Position numbers and translations under genes: made by a program. A stretch of 64,000 bases of DNA from NCBI GenBank assembly GCA_002305165.1, contig DBQI01000035.1, forward strand, positions 33,762 to 97,761, read 5' to 3'. Positions 1 to 9,100 of this stretch are shown here, in pieces. This DNA is from Armatimonadetes bacterium UBA1398. GTDB lineage: Bacteria; Armatimonadota; Zipacnadia; UBA1398. The notes beneath the pieces were generated by a model that worked only from the letters and a program-made list of their open reading frames with translations, searched no databases and was not told the origin of the DNA. The first letter of the stretch is position 1, and each line of letters begins with the position of its first letter.

Positions 1-2
1 GC

Positions 3-362
3 CTGACGGCGAATGGCGACATGGTGGGCTTCACGAAGCTCTGCCACGAGAACGCCCTGCTCGGGGCCGCCAACCAGGAGACGGGCGCAATGGAGCTGGC
101 GACGGCGGCGCAGATCGAGGAGGCCCTCGAGGCCGGTGAAGGTTTCGCCTCGGGGCTCTCTCCTTCGGCGAATCCGGAGATGGTCATGGAGATGGGCTTC
201 GGCGGAGTCTTCACGGCCACGACCATGGTCTCCCTCGGGCCCGACGGCGCGACCGCGTCGCAGCGGCTCGTGGGGCTCGTGTCCTACATCCTCCCGTTCT
301 CGGAGGACGACGCCGGCGAGTGGCTGATCGTCGCAGCTCTCCGGGTGCCCCCGGCGGAGTAG
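3..362 (+). CDS. C-terminal part of an unrecognised protein (cut by window edge)
   Basis: The reading frame is open from base 3 and ends at a TAG at 360-362, so only the last 119 codons are seen; the true start lies upstream. The visible residues form a mixed alpha/beta sequence with a glycine- and methionine-rich middle (MEMGFGG) and a hydrophobic stretch near the end (VSYILPF). I see no motif that identifies a family. The stop is 14 bases before the rsmE start, so the two genes are probably cotranscribed. Function unknown. Confidence 0.6.
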   Translation: MTANGDMVGFTKLCHENALLGAANQETGAMELATAAQIEEALEAGEGFASGLSPSANPEMVMEMGFGGVFTATTMVSLGPDGATASQRLVGLVSYILPFSEDDAGEWLIVAALRVPPAE

Positions 363-376
363 GGGCCGCCGATCCC

Positions 377-1102
377 ATGCCGCGGTTCGCCCTCCCTGCA
401 GATCCCGACGAGGCTGGGTTGGTCACCATCGCGGGTTCGGATGCGGCGCATATCTCGGGCGCCCTCCGGATCCGCGCTGGCGACCGGTTCGCGGCCTCGC
501 GGCCGGGCCGGCTGTTGGAGCTGGAGGTCCTCCGCGCCGGGCCGGCCGAGGTCGTTGCGCGGGTCCTCTATGACGTGCCCGAGCCCGCAGCCCCCCGGGT
601 CGACCTGACCCTGCTGGTCTCTCTGCCGAAGAAGCGGCTGATGGAGCCAATCATCGAGAAGGCGTCGGAGGTCGGCGCTCGAGCGCTCCAGCCCGTCATC
701 GCGGAACGGTGCATCGTGCGCATCGACGACGAGAAGGCCGAGACCCGGCTAGTACGCTGGCGGCGCACGGCCCAGGAGTCTCAGAAGCAGTGCGGCCGCA
801 CGGAGCCGTTGGCGGTGCATCCGCCGGTTCCGCTGGCTGAGACGGTGCGGCAGGGATGGGACAGGCTGTACGTGCTGCACGAGTCCGCCGAGGAGTTGCT
901 GAGCCCCGCCGACGCCCCGGGTGAGGGCCGGGTGGCGGCGCTCATCGGGCCCGAGGGCGGCTTGAGCCCGGGGGAGGTCGCCCTCGCCGCAGAGGCGGGC
1001 GGGATCGTCCGGCGCCTCGCGACGAACATCCTCAAGGTGGACACGGCGGCGATGGTCGCCGCGGCGATCCTCATCGCCTCGCCGTGGCGGCCCAGGAGGT
1101 AG
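377..1102 (+). CDS. rsmE: 16S rRNA (uracil-1498-N3)-methyltransferase RsmE
   Basis: This 241-residue protein belongs to the SPOUT-fold RsmE family, which methylates N3 of U1498 in 16S rRNA using S-adenosylmethionine. The family's knotted cofactor site is visible as LIGPEGGLSPGEV (from about residue 189) and NILKVDTAAM (about residue 217), matching the usual IGPEGG and ILR-ETA blocks. Length is normal for RsmE (about 240 residues). I chose the ATG at 377 because the N-terminal beta strand begins there; a longer start at 320 would add a proline/glycine-rich stretch overlapping the previous gene. The start of the transporter gene lies just after, or slightly overlapping, the 3' end. Confidence 0.9.
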   Translation: MPRFALPADPDEAGLVTIAGSDAAHISGALRIRAGDRFAASRPGRLLELEVLRAGPAEVVARVLYDVPEPAAPRVDLTLLVSLPKKRLMEPIIEKASEVGARALQPVIAERCIVRIDDEKAETRLVRWRRTAQESQKQCGRTEPLAVHPPVPLAETVRQGWDRLYVLHESAEELLSPADAPGEGRVAALIGPEGGLSPGEVALAAEAGGIVRRLATNILKVDTAAMVAAAILIASPWRPRR

Positions 1103-1134
1103 GAACCCCGCCTCCGGCGCGGAATACCTGGAGA

Positions 1135-3666
1135 GTGTCGGATTCTCACAGCGCCCCAGTTGGCTCCGCTTCCGCCCACGCCGCTCTCGAGGTGCAGCGC
1201 CTCTCGAAGAGCTTCCCCGGCGTGCGAGCCCTGCGCGACGTCTCCCTGAGGGTGCGCTCCGGCTCGATCCATGCTTTGGTGGGCGAGAACGGCGCAGGCA
1301 AGTCGACCCTGGTGAAGATCATCGCGGGGATCCAGCAGCCGGACGCGGGCGCCGTGGAACTCTCCGGTCGGCGGGTGACGCGCTTCACTCCTGTCGCGTC
1401 GCGTGCGCTCGGAGTGGGCCTCGTGGCCCAGGAGGCCGAGCACTTCGCGGACCTCACGGCGCTGGAGAACTTTTACGTGGGCGACTGGGAGCGGCGGTTC
1501 GGTCCCGTGCTGGACTGGCAGGCCATGGAGACCCGGGCCCGCCAAGTGCTCGAGGACCTGGGCGTCAACATCCCCCTGCAGGCGCGCATGGGTGATCTGC
1601 CCCTCGCCCAGCGCCAGATGATCCAGATCGGCCGCGCCCTGCTCTTGGACGCGCGGCTGCTGATCCTCGACGAGCCCACGGCCGCCCTGGGGCAGGCGGA
1701 GACCGACGCCCTCTTCGCCCTCGTTCGGCGGCTCGCCGAGCGTGGCGTGGGGATCATCTACATCAGCCACCGCCTTGACGAGGTGTTCGAACTCGCCGAC
1801 GAGGTGACCGTGCTGCGGGACGGCGAACTCGTCGACAGCCTCCCCGTCGACGGTCTCAGCCGCGAGGACCTCGTGCGTATGATGGTCGGCTCCGAGGTGC
1901 CCGCGTCCCGTCGGGTCGAGGGCCCGGCTCCGGCCGCGAGCGAGGCGCCACCTGTGCTTGAGGTGGTGGGCCTCGGCGTGAGGGGGCAGTTCGAGGATGT
2001 GACCCTCTCCGTCCGTCCGGGGGAGATCCTGGGGCTCGCGGGCCTCCAGGGCTCGGGACGCAACGCCCTCGCCCACGCCCTCGGAGGGGCCCTTCGCGCC
2101 GACGCGGGCGAGGTGCGCGTAGATGGTGCGACCCAGCGGCTGACCTCCACGAACGCCGCCCAGCGGGCAGGCATCGTGCTCGCGCCGGGCGACCGGCATG
2201 GCCGGGCCCTCGTGCTGCCCATGACCCTCCGCGAGAACATCACCTTGTCGATTCTCCGGCGCGTCAGCCGGGGGCCGTTCCCCCACCTGCCCACTGAGCG
2301 GCAGGTCGCGAAGCGGTACTGCGAGGAGCTGGACATCCGCGCCACCTCCTTGGAGCAGGTGACCGCCACCCTCTCGGGCGGCAACCAGCAGAAGGTTTCC
2401 CTGGCGCGGCGACTCGCCGCCGAGCCGCGAGTCCTCGTCCTCGAGGAGCCCACCCAGGGCGTGGATGTGGGGGCGCGCGCGGAGATCCACCGGCTGCTCA
2501 GGGAGCTGGCCGCCCAGGGACTCGCCATCGTCATGGTGAGCTCGGACATGGACGAGGTGCTCGCCCTCAGTGACCGCGTCGCGGTGATGCACCGAGGCAA
2601 AGTGGCCGGCATTCTCGAGGGCGGTGAGGCCACCAAGGAGCATGTGCTCGAACTCGCCTTCGGCGAGGGCGTCGAGTCTGCCGCCTCGGATCAGCGCGTG
2701 GAGCGAGCGCCATCGGTCTGGCGGCGGCTGCTTGGACGGCGGGAGCTGGGACTCGCCCTCGTGGTGATCGTCGCCATGGTCGCCCTCGCGCTGACGACGG
2801 AGAACTTCCGTACCGTGGACAACTTCCGGGACATGGCCCTCAACTCCGCGTACATCCTGGTGGCCGCCCTGGGCATGACCATGATCATCCTGACCTCGGG
2901 CATCGACATCTCCATTGGCTCTATGCTCGCCCTCTGCTGCATGGCCTTCGGCGTGATGGCTCAGCGGGAGGCGCCTATACCCCTGGTCGTGCTCGGAACC
3001 CTGGCCACGGGCGCGCTATTGGGGGCCATCAACGCCGTGGGCGTGGGCCTCATGCGGCTGCCCCCGATCATCATGACCCTCGCCACCCTGACCATCTACC
3101 GTGGAGCCGTGCTGCGCCTCGGCGGAGGCGACTGGATACAGCTGCCGGAGCAGTACCTTCCCATGGGTCGCGGCCTGGTTCTCGGCGTCCCCATCCCCGT
3201 ATGGGAGGCTTTCGCCGCCCTCGCTGTCGTCGCCGCGGTGCTGCGGTACACCGCCTTCGGCCGCAGCCTCTACGCCGTCGGGAACAACGTCCAGGCCTCG
3301 GAGCATCTGGGGATCTCGATGCGACGGAGCCAGCTCGCCGTCTTCACCATTGGCGGCCTGCTCGTCGGGCTGGCGGCCCTGGCCTACGCGCCCCGCTTCG
3401 ATGTCGTGCAGACCAACTCCGGCATGGGCCTGGAGATGCTCGTTATCACCGCCGTTGTTGTGGGCGGAACGAACATCACGGGCGGCCGGGGCAGCGTCCT
3501 GGGCACCCTGCTCGGCGTGCTGCTCCTGACCCTCATCAGCAACGCCCTCAACCTGACCCAGGTGTCGGACTACTGGGAGAAGGCCTTCCAAGGCGTGCTC
3601 GTCCTCGCCGCCGTCATCGCCGATCACATGGGGCGCGGACGGCGCGTGAGCGGAGGTGAGGGCTGA
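1135..3666 (+). CDS. Sugar ABC transporter: fused RbsA-type double ATPase and RbsC-type permease
   Basis: One uninterrupted reading frame holds what are normally two proteins of a ribose/rhamnose/AI-2 type importer. Residues about 15-235 are the first nucleotide-binding domain (Walker A GENGAGKST at about 50, Walker B LLILDEPT with Asp near 179). Residues about 255-500 are the second (degenerate Walker A GLQGSGRN, signature LSGGNQQKV near 413, Walker B VLEEPTQGVDVGA with Glu in the usual Asp position near 437). From about 537 to the end is a multi-span permease with the conserved GIDISIGSM block and GGRGSVLGTLLG near the C terminus. The GTG at 1135 is the favoured start; a GTG at 1084 would overlap rsmE. 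The stop shares one base with the next start. The fusion is unusual; see findings. Confidence 0.88.
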   Translation: MSDSHSAPVGSASAHAALEVQRLSKSFPGVRALRDVSLRVRSGSIHALVGENGAGKSTLVKIIAGIQQPDAGAVELSGRRVTRFTPVASRALGVGLVAQEAEHFADLTALENFYVGDWERRFGPVLDWQAMETRARQVLEDLGVNIPLQARMGDLPLAQRQMIQIGRALLLDARLLILDEPTAALGQAETDALFALVRRLAERGVGIIYISHRLDEVFELADEVTVLRDGELVDSLPVDGLSREDLVRMMVGSEVPASRRVEGPAPAASEAPPVLEVVGLGVRGQFEDVTLSVRPGEILGLAGLQGSGRNALAHALGGALRADAGEVRVDGATQRLTSTNAAQRAGIVLAPGDRHGRALVLPMTLRENITLSILRRVSRGPFPHLPTERQVAKRYCEELDIRATSLEQVTATLSGGNQQKVSLARRLAAEPRVLVLEEPTQGVDVGARAEIHRLLRELAAQGLAIVMVSSDMDEVLALSDRVAVMHRGKVAGILEGGEATKEHVLELAFGEGVESAASDQRVERAPSVWRRLLGRRELGLALVVIVAMVALALTTENFRTVDNFRDMALNSAYILVAALGMTMIILTSGIDISIGSMLALCCMAFGVMAQREAPIPLVVLGTLATGALLGAINAVGVGLMRLPPIIMTLATLTIYRGAVLRLGGGDWIQLPEQYLPMGRGLVLGVPIPVWEAFAALAVVAAVLRYTAFGRSLYAVGNNVQASEHLGISMRRSQLAVFTIGGLLVGLAALAYAPRFDVVQTNSGMGLEMLVITAVVVGGTNITGGRGSVLGTLLGVLLLTLISNALNLTQVSDYWEKAFQGVLVLAAVIADHMGRGRRVSGGEG

Positions 3667-4676
3667 TGAAGGAGACGCCCAAAGAGCGCCGGCTCGCCAC
3701 CCCTGAGACCATCCTGGCGCTCCTGCTCCTCCTGCTACTCGCCGGGCTCTCCGTCGCCTCGCCCGAGTTCCGCCGGCCGAGCAACTACCTCGGGATGACC
3801 CGCTTCTTCATCGAGGTTGGGCTGATCGCGTTGCCCATGACCCTCGTCATCATCACCGGCGGCATGGACCTCTCCGTGGGCTCCATCGTGGCCCTGGCCG
3901 CGGTCACCCTGGGGATCGCCTGGCGGGATTGGCATCTGAGCATATGGCTGGCGACGGCGCTCGGAGTGCTCGTCGGAGCTGTGGCGGGGCTCGTCAACGG
4001 CGCCCTCATTGTAGGCTTCCGCATCCCCCCACTCATCGTCACCCTGGCGACTATGGCCGCCTACCGGGGCTTGGCGATCGGCATCAGCCGGGGCGACTCC
4101 ATCGGAGGGTTCCCCAACGAGTTCCGAGCCCTCGGCCGCGGCTTCTACTACCTCCCCCACGGCATTGAGGTACCGGGCCAGCTCATCTACCTCATCGTCT
4201 TCGCCCTGCTCTTCCGACTCTTCCTCGCTCGCACGGGCACAGGCAGGCAGGTCTACGCCATCGGCCTCAACGAGACCGGGGCCCAGTACGCGGGTGTCCC
4301 CGTGGGCCGCGTGAAGCTGCTCATCTACTCCCTCAGCGGCGCCATGGCGGGGCTCGCGGGCGCTGTTCTCGCCTCGCGGATGTCCACCGCCACCTCGGAT
4401 CTGGGGCTGCTGTTCGAGCTGGACGCGATCACCGCATGCGTCCTCGGCGGCGTCTCGATCTACGGCGGCCGCGGCTCCATCCTCGGCTCCATGCTCGGAC
4501 TGTGCATCGTGGGGAGCCTGAAGCGTGGACTCTTCTTCCTCGGCGTGGAGGCTCGGGACCAGAGCATCCTCATCGGGATTGTCCTTATCCTCGCCGTGTT
4601 CGTTCACCAGGTAGTCGTGCCCGCCGTGCGGAATTGGCGCTTGAGACTGTCACACTCGAAGGAGGGTTCCCCGTGA
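3666..4676 (+). CDS. Sugar ABC transporter permease (RbsC/RhaQ family)
   Basis: A 336-residue inner-membrane permease of the BPD_transp_2 family. It has many hydrophobic spans, the family block GGMDLSVGSIVAL near residue 65 and the C-terminal GGVSIYGGRGSILGSMLG motif that contacts the ATPase. It is a paralogue of the permease half of the preceding fused protein, so the importer would have two non-identical channel subunits, as in rhamnose (RhaP/RhaQ) and AI-2 (LsrC/LsrD) systems. The ATG at 3666 overlaps the TGA of the fused gene by one base, and its own TGA overlaps the GTG of the binding-protein gene, so all three genes are probably translationally coupled. Confidence 0.9.
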   Translation: MKETPKERRLATPETILALLLLLLLAGLSVASPEFRRPSNYLGMTRFFIEVGLIALPMTLVIITGGMDLSVGSIVALAAVTLGIAWRDWHLSIWLATALGVLVGAVAGLVNGALIVGFRIPPLIVTLATMAAYRGLAIGISRGDSIGGFPNEFRALGRGFYYLPHGIEVPGQLIYLIVFALLFRLFLARTGTGRQVYAIGLNETGAQYAGVPVGRVKLLIYSLSGAMAGLAGAVLASRMSTATSDLGLLFELDAITACVLGGVSIYGGRGSILGSMLGLCIVGSLKRGLFFLGVEARDQSILIGIVLILAVFVHQVVVPAVRNWRLRLSHSKEGSP

Positions 4677-5743
4677 ACCGCCGCTCTCTAGCTCTGCTCG
4701 CCCTCTGCCTGCCGATCCTGCTCCTGCTGGTGGGCTGCCCCAAGACCGAGCCGCCGACCCCGTCGACCGCCGGCCCCTTGCCCTCCACCTCGGCCGCTAC
4801 GCCCTCGAGCCCCGACGCGGGCGAGACCATCGAGATCGCCATGATCCCCAAGCTGGTCGGCATCGACTTCTTCAATGCCTGCGAGCGCGGGGCGAAGGAG
4901 GCGGCCGAGGAGCTGCCGGGAGTCGAGCTCGTCTTCGACGGGCCGACCGAGGCCAGCGTCGAGGGCCAGGTCGAGATGATCGAGAACTACACCGACCGTG
5001 GCGTCGACGTCATCGCTGTCGCCTGCAACGACCCGAACGCGGTCGCCGATAGCCTCAAGCGAGCTGTGGACAAGGGTATCACCGTCATCACGTGGGACTC
5101 CGATGCCGACGCCGCTGCCTCGGGCCGAGCCTTCTTCGTCAACCAGGTGCGCGCCCGGGACCTGGCGGAGACCCTCGTCGATGAGATGGCCCGCCAGGCC
5201 GGCGAGGATGCCAACATCGTCATCGTCTCCAGCACCCCCACCGCCACGAACCAGAACACCTGGATCAAGCACATGCGCGAGTACATGGCTGAGGTCTACC
5301 CGGGGATGAAGGAGGCCGCAGACGTCCTCTATCCCGGCGAGGACCAGGCCGCGGCGACCATGGCGACCCAGGATGTTCTCAAGGCCAATCCCTCCATCAA
5401 CGGTGTGTTCGGCCTAAGCTCAAACGCGTGCCCCGGCGCGGCCCAGGCCGTGGTGGATGCGGGCCGGCATACGGAGGTGTCCGTCGTTGGCCTCGGCACG
5501 CCCAAAGCCATGCGCGCTTGGGTCGACCGAGGGGAGATCGGTAGCACCGTCCTGTGGGATGCGGTGCAACTTGGCTACCTCACGGTGCACGTGGCCCAGG
5601 CGGTCGCCCGCGGGGAGCTCGGCCCGGATGCCGAGAGCTTCGCCGCCGGACGCCTTGGCGAGGTAGCCGTGGAGGGCGACGTCGTCGTGCTGGGCAAGCC
5701 CGTGGTGTTCACCAAGGAGAACATCGCCGACTACGACTTCTAG
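4673..5743 (+). CDS. Sugar-binding lipoprotein of the importer (RhaS / AI-2-binding type)
   Basis: A 356-residue periplasmic-binding-protein-like lipoprotein. The signal peptide ends in LLLLVGC with the lipidated cysteine at residue 22, followed by a Pro/Thr/Ser linker to about residue 50 and then a type 1 periplasmic binding fold. Starting at AMIPKLVGIDFFNACERGA, continuing through FDGPTEASVEGQ and ending at ITWDSDAD, it resembles rhamnose-binding RhaS and AI-2/LsrB-like proteins rather than ribose- or xylose-binding ones, so a deoxy-sugar ligand is plausible but not proven. The GTG start at 4673 has a GGAGGG site 6 bases upstream and overlaps the permease stop (GTGA). A strong terminator follows. 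Confidence 0.88.
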   Translation: MNRRSLALLALCLPILLLLVGCPKTEPPTPSTAGPLPSTSAATPSSPDAGETIEIAMIPKLVGIDFFNACERGAKEAAEELPGVELVFDGPTEASVEGQVEMIENYTDRGVDVIAVACNDPNAVADSLKRAVDKGITVITWDSDADAAASGRAFFVNQVRARDLAETLVDEMARQAGEDANIVIVSSTPTATNQNTWIKHMREYMAEVYPGMKEAADVLYPGEDQAAATMATQDVLKANPSINGVFGLSSNACPGAAQAVVDAGRHTEVSVVGLGTPKAMRAWVDRGEIGSTVLWDAVQLGYLTVHVAQAVARGELGPDAESFAAGRLGEVAVEGDVVVLGKPVVFTKENIADYDF

Positions 5744-5774
5744 CCCCAGGTTCGCGATGCCACCCAGCGTTCCC

Positions 5775-5809
5775 GCCGGCGGGTCAATGTGACCCGCCGG
5801 CACTTTTTT
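5775..5809 (+). terminator. Rho-independent terminator of the sugar importer operon
   Basis: A perfect 12-bp stem (5775-5786 with 5790-5801) around a 3-base loop is followed, after two bases, by six thymines (5804-5809). It sits 32 bases after the binding-protein stop codon and ends the rsmE/transporter transcription unit. Confidence 0.95.
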
Positions 5810-6006
5810 GTGGGCCGTAACCTTGGTCGTCTATCCAGTGGATTCAGTGAACCAATACCTTCGCCGGTGTGTCACTGATGCGCCAAACGGCGGCTCCCGT
5901 GACGTGACATGAGGACCAGGTAAAAGGCAAGGATGTATCCCTCCCCAGGGTGGAGGAGAAGTCGCCGGGCACCCGAAGGGAACGTTAGGCTGCCACGGGC
6001 ACCTAC

Positions 6007-6022
6007 CCACAATATATGGTGT
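6007..6022 (+). promoter_or_regulatory. NrdR box 1 upstream of nrdJ
   Basis: The 16-mer at 6007-6022 matches the known NrdR-box consensus (acaCwATATaTwGtgt) at 14 of 16 positions. NrdR is the zinc/ATP-cone repressor of ribonucleotide reductase genes. Such boxes usually come in pairs an integral number of helical turns apart, and a second box lies 32 bp downstream. The nrdR gene itself is not in this window. Confidence 0.8.
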
Positions 6023-6038
6023 ACCGGTGGGCTGCGAT

Positions 6039-6054
6039 CTACTCTATATTGTGG
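6039..6054 (-). promoter_or_regulatory. NrdR box 2 upstream of nrdJ
   Basis: Read on the minus strand this 16-mer matches the NrdR consensus at 12 of 16 positions, and the minus-strand stretch ending at 6056 shares eleven consecutive bases with the left part of box 1. Its start is 32 bp from box 1, close to three helical turns, as in characterised NrdR-regulated promoters. It lies just upstream of the candidate -35 element of nrdJ. Confidence 0.75.
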
Positions 6055-6063
6055 GTATTGCCC

Positions 6064-6093
6064 TTGACGTGCGGTGGCGGAGAGCGGTAAACT
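6064..6093 (+). promoter_or_regulatory. Candidate sigma-70-type promoter of nrdJ
   Basis: TTGACG at 6064-6069 and TAAACT at 6088-6093 are separated by 18 bp. They lie directly after the two NrdR boxes and about 70 bases before the nrdJ start. The rest of the 418-bp gap 5744-6161 holds the terminator and the NrdR boxes; I see no other gene in it. Confidence 0.5.
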
Positions 6094-6161
6094 CCCCTCC
6101 TCGCAATCACAGATGTATACAACATTACAGCGAGTAACTTGCACAATGCTGAGGTGCCCCC

Positions 6162-9100
6162 TTGAAGTTCACGCGTCGCTTCACCCAGGCGGGCCATTCC
6201 CCGTATGAGGGGATGGACTTTGTCCCCCGCACCAGCGAGATACGCAACCCGGATGGGAGCATCGTCTTCCGCGCCGAGAGCGTCATGGCGCCCCAGTCCT
6301 GGTCCCAGGTCGCCGTGGATATCCTCGCCCAGAAGTACTTCCGTCGGCGCGGGGTCCCCCAACCCGACGGCAGCCTCGGAGGTGAGACGGACGCGCGACA
6401 GGTCTTTGACCGCATGGCGGACTGCTGGCGCCACTGGGGCGAGAAGCATGGGCACTTCGACGACGTCGAGGATGCGGAGGCCTTCGAGGCCGAACTGTGC
6501 GCCATGCTCGCGAAGCAGATGGCGGCCCCGAACAGCCCCCAGTGGTTCAACACGGGGTTGCACCACGCCTACGGCATCGAGGGGCCGGCCCAGGGCCATT
6601 GGTACGCGGATGCCGAGACGGGCGAGGTGAGGCAGTCCACCAATGCCTACGAACGCCCCCAGCCCCACGCCTGCTTCATCCAGTCTATCAACGATGACCT
6701 GGTGAACGATGGCGGCATCATGGATCTCTGGATGCGGGAGGCCCTGGTCTTCAAGTATGGCTCAGGCACGGGCACCAACTTCTCCGCCCTGCGGGGCGAG
6801 GGCGAGCCGCTTTCGGGTGGCGGACGCTCCTCGGGCCTCATGAGCTTCCTGAAGATCGGGGACGCCGCCGCCGGCGCCATCAAGTCGGGCGGGACCACAC
6901 GGCGAGCCGCCAAGATGGTCTGCGTGGACATGGACCATCCCGATATCGAGACCTTCATCGACTGGAAGAGCGTCGAGGAACAGAAGGTCGCCGCCCTCGT
7001 GGCAGGCTCCAAGGCCATCGCCTACCATCTCCGCGCCGTCATCCGCGCGTGCGCTCAGGGCCAAGGCGAGGAGGCTTTCGACGTGGCGAGCAATGAGGCG
7101 CTCGCCCAGGCCGTGCAGTCCGCCCTCGCGGCCTTCGTGCCCGAGGCCTACATCGAGCGGGTCATCGAGTTCGCCCGTCAGGGTTTCACAGACATCGAGT
7201 TCCCCGAGTACGATTGCGAGTGGGAGTCAGAGGCTTACCGAACCGTGGGCGGACAGAACGCCAACAACTCGGTCCGCGTCAACGGCGAGTTCCTCCGTGC
7301 CGTGGAGACCGACGGCGAGTGGGCCCTTATCCGCCGCACTGATCGAGCCGTGGCGAAGACCGTAAGAGCCCGCGCGTTGATGGACCGCCTCTGCCGTGCC
7401 GCGTGGGCCTGTGCGGACCCAGGGCTGCAGTACGACTCGACTATCAACGAATGGCATACCTGCCCCAAGGATGGTCGGATCAACGCTTCCAACCCGTGTT
7501 CGGAGTACATGTTCCTCGATGACACGGCTTGCAACCTTGCCTCGCTGAACCTCCTCGCCTTCCTGAACCCTGAGACGGGCGAGATCGATCTCGAGGACCT
7601 GCGCCACGCCATCCGTATCTGGACCGTCGTGCTTGAGATCAGCGTGACGATGGCCCAGTTCCCCAGCCCCTCGGTGGCGCGAAGGAGTTGGGAGTTTCGC
7701 ACCCTAGGCCTCGGGTTTGCGAACCTGGGATCGCTGCTCATGCAGCTCGGTGTGCCCTACGACAGCCGGAACGGGCGCGCCATCGCTGCAAGCCTCGCGG
7801 CGATCATCTGCGGCGAAGCGTACGCCACCTCCGCCGAGATGGCCTCCGAGTTGGGGCCTTTCGCGGGGTACGAGCGCAACGCGGAGCACATGCTAAGAGT
7901 CGTGCGTAACCATCTGAGGGCTGCCCACGGCGCGCCCCCCGAACAGTATGAGAACCTCAGCATCCTGCCGAGGCCGCTTGATGCCAGCGCCGCGCCACCC
8001 GCCCTCGTTCACGCCGCCCGCGAGGCGTGGGACCGAGCGCTGGTGATGGGTGAGGAGCACGGCTTCCGGAATGCCCAGGTCACGGTTATCGCGCCCACGG
8101 GCACCATCGGCCTCGTCATGGACTGTGATACCACGGGCATCGAGCCCGACTTCGCCCTCGTCAAGTTCAAGAAGCTCGCCGGCGGCGGGTACTTCAAGAT
8201 CATCAACCGCTCCGTCCCCTTCGCCCTGCGCCGCCTGGGCTACACCCGGGACCAGATCCAGGAGATCGAGCGGTACTGCGTCGGCTCCGCCACACTCGAG
8301 GGCGCGCCCCACATCAACCGCGCAAGCCTCAGCGAGAAGGGCTTCGGCGAGGAGCAGTTGGCAGCCATCGAGAGCCAACTCGCCTCCGCTTTCGACCTCA
8401 CCTTCGTGTTCAACCGCTACTCCCTAGGCGACGCGTTCTGCAAGACGGTCCTGGGCCTGAGCGATGAGCAACTCGACTCCTTCGACCTGAACATTCTGGC
8501 CCACCTGGGCTTCACGCCAACCCAGATCGCAGAGGCGTCGGAGTACATCTGCGGCACTATGACGATGGAGGGCGCCCCCCATCTCCGCGAGGATCATCTC
8601 GCCGTCTTCGACTGCGCCAGCCGCTGTGGTCGCAAGGGCCAGCGGTACATCCACTACAACGCCCACCTCGAGATGATGGCCGCCGTGCAGCCTTTCGTCT
8701 CCGGCGCTATCTCTAAGACGGTGAACATGCCCTACGACGCCACGGTGGACGACGTTCGGAATGTCTACATGAAGGCCTGGAAGCTCATGATCAAGGCCGT
8801 GGCCCTCTACCGTGACGGCTCGAAGTTCAGTCAGCCTCTCTCCGCAGTGGTCTCGCGCTATGCGCGCCTGCGAGCCGAGACGCCCGAGTCCCCGCCCGCG
8901 GCGCCGGTGGAGGTCATCGAGCGGGTCGTTGTCCGCAATGTCGCCAAGCGCCGCCTCATGCCGGCCCGCCGCTCGGGCTACACCCAGAAGGCGAGGATCG
9001 GTAACCAGAAGGTCTATCTGCGAACGGGCGATTACGAGGACGGCTCCCTGGGCGAGATCTTCATCGACATGCACAAGGAAGGCGCCGCCTTCCGCTCGCT

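Noticed and set aside
781..2643. Open frame of 620 codons on the minus strand across rsmE and the transporter ATPase
   Set aside because: It lies antisense to clearly recognisable genes, has a histidine/glycine/arginine-rich shadow composition and no domain; such frames are expected in high-G+C DNA.
5860..6000. Possible cobalamin riboswitch before nrdJ (stretch with GGTAAAAGGCAA)
   Set aside because: No B12 box or GGTGAAA-type core could be found, and B12 riboswitches mostly control synthesis and uptake genes. The NrdR boxes explain the leader better.
5872..6144. 90-codon open frame on the minus strand in the nrdJ leader
   Set aside because: No ribosome site, no recognisable protein, and it covers the NrdR boxes and promoter.
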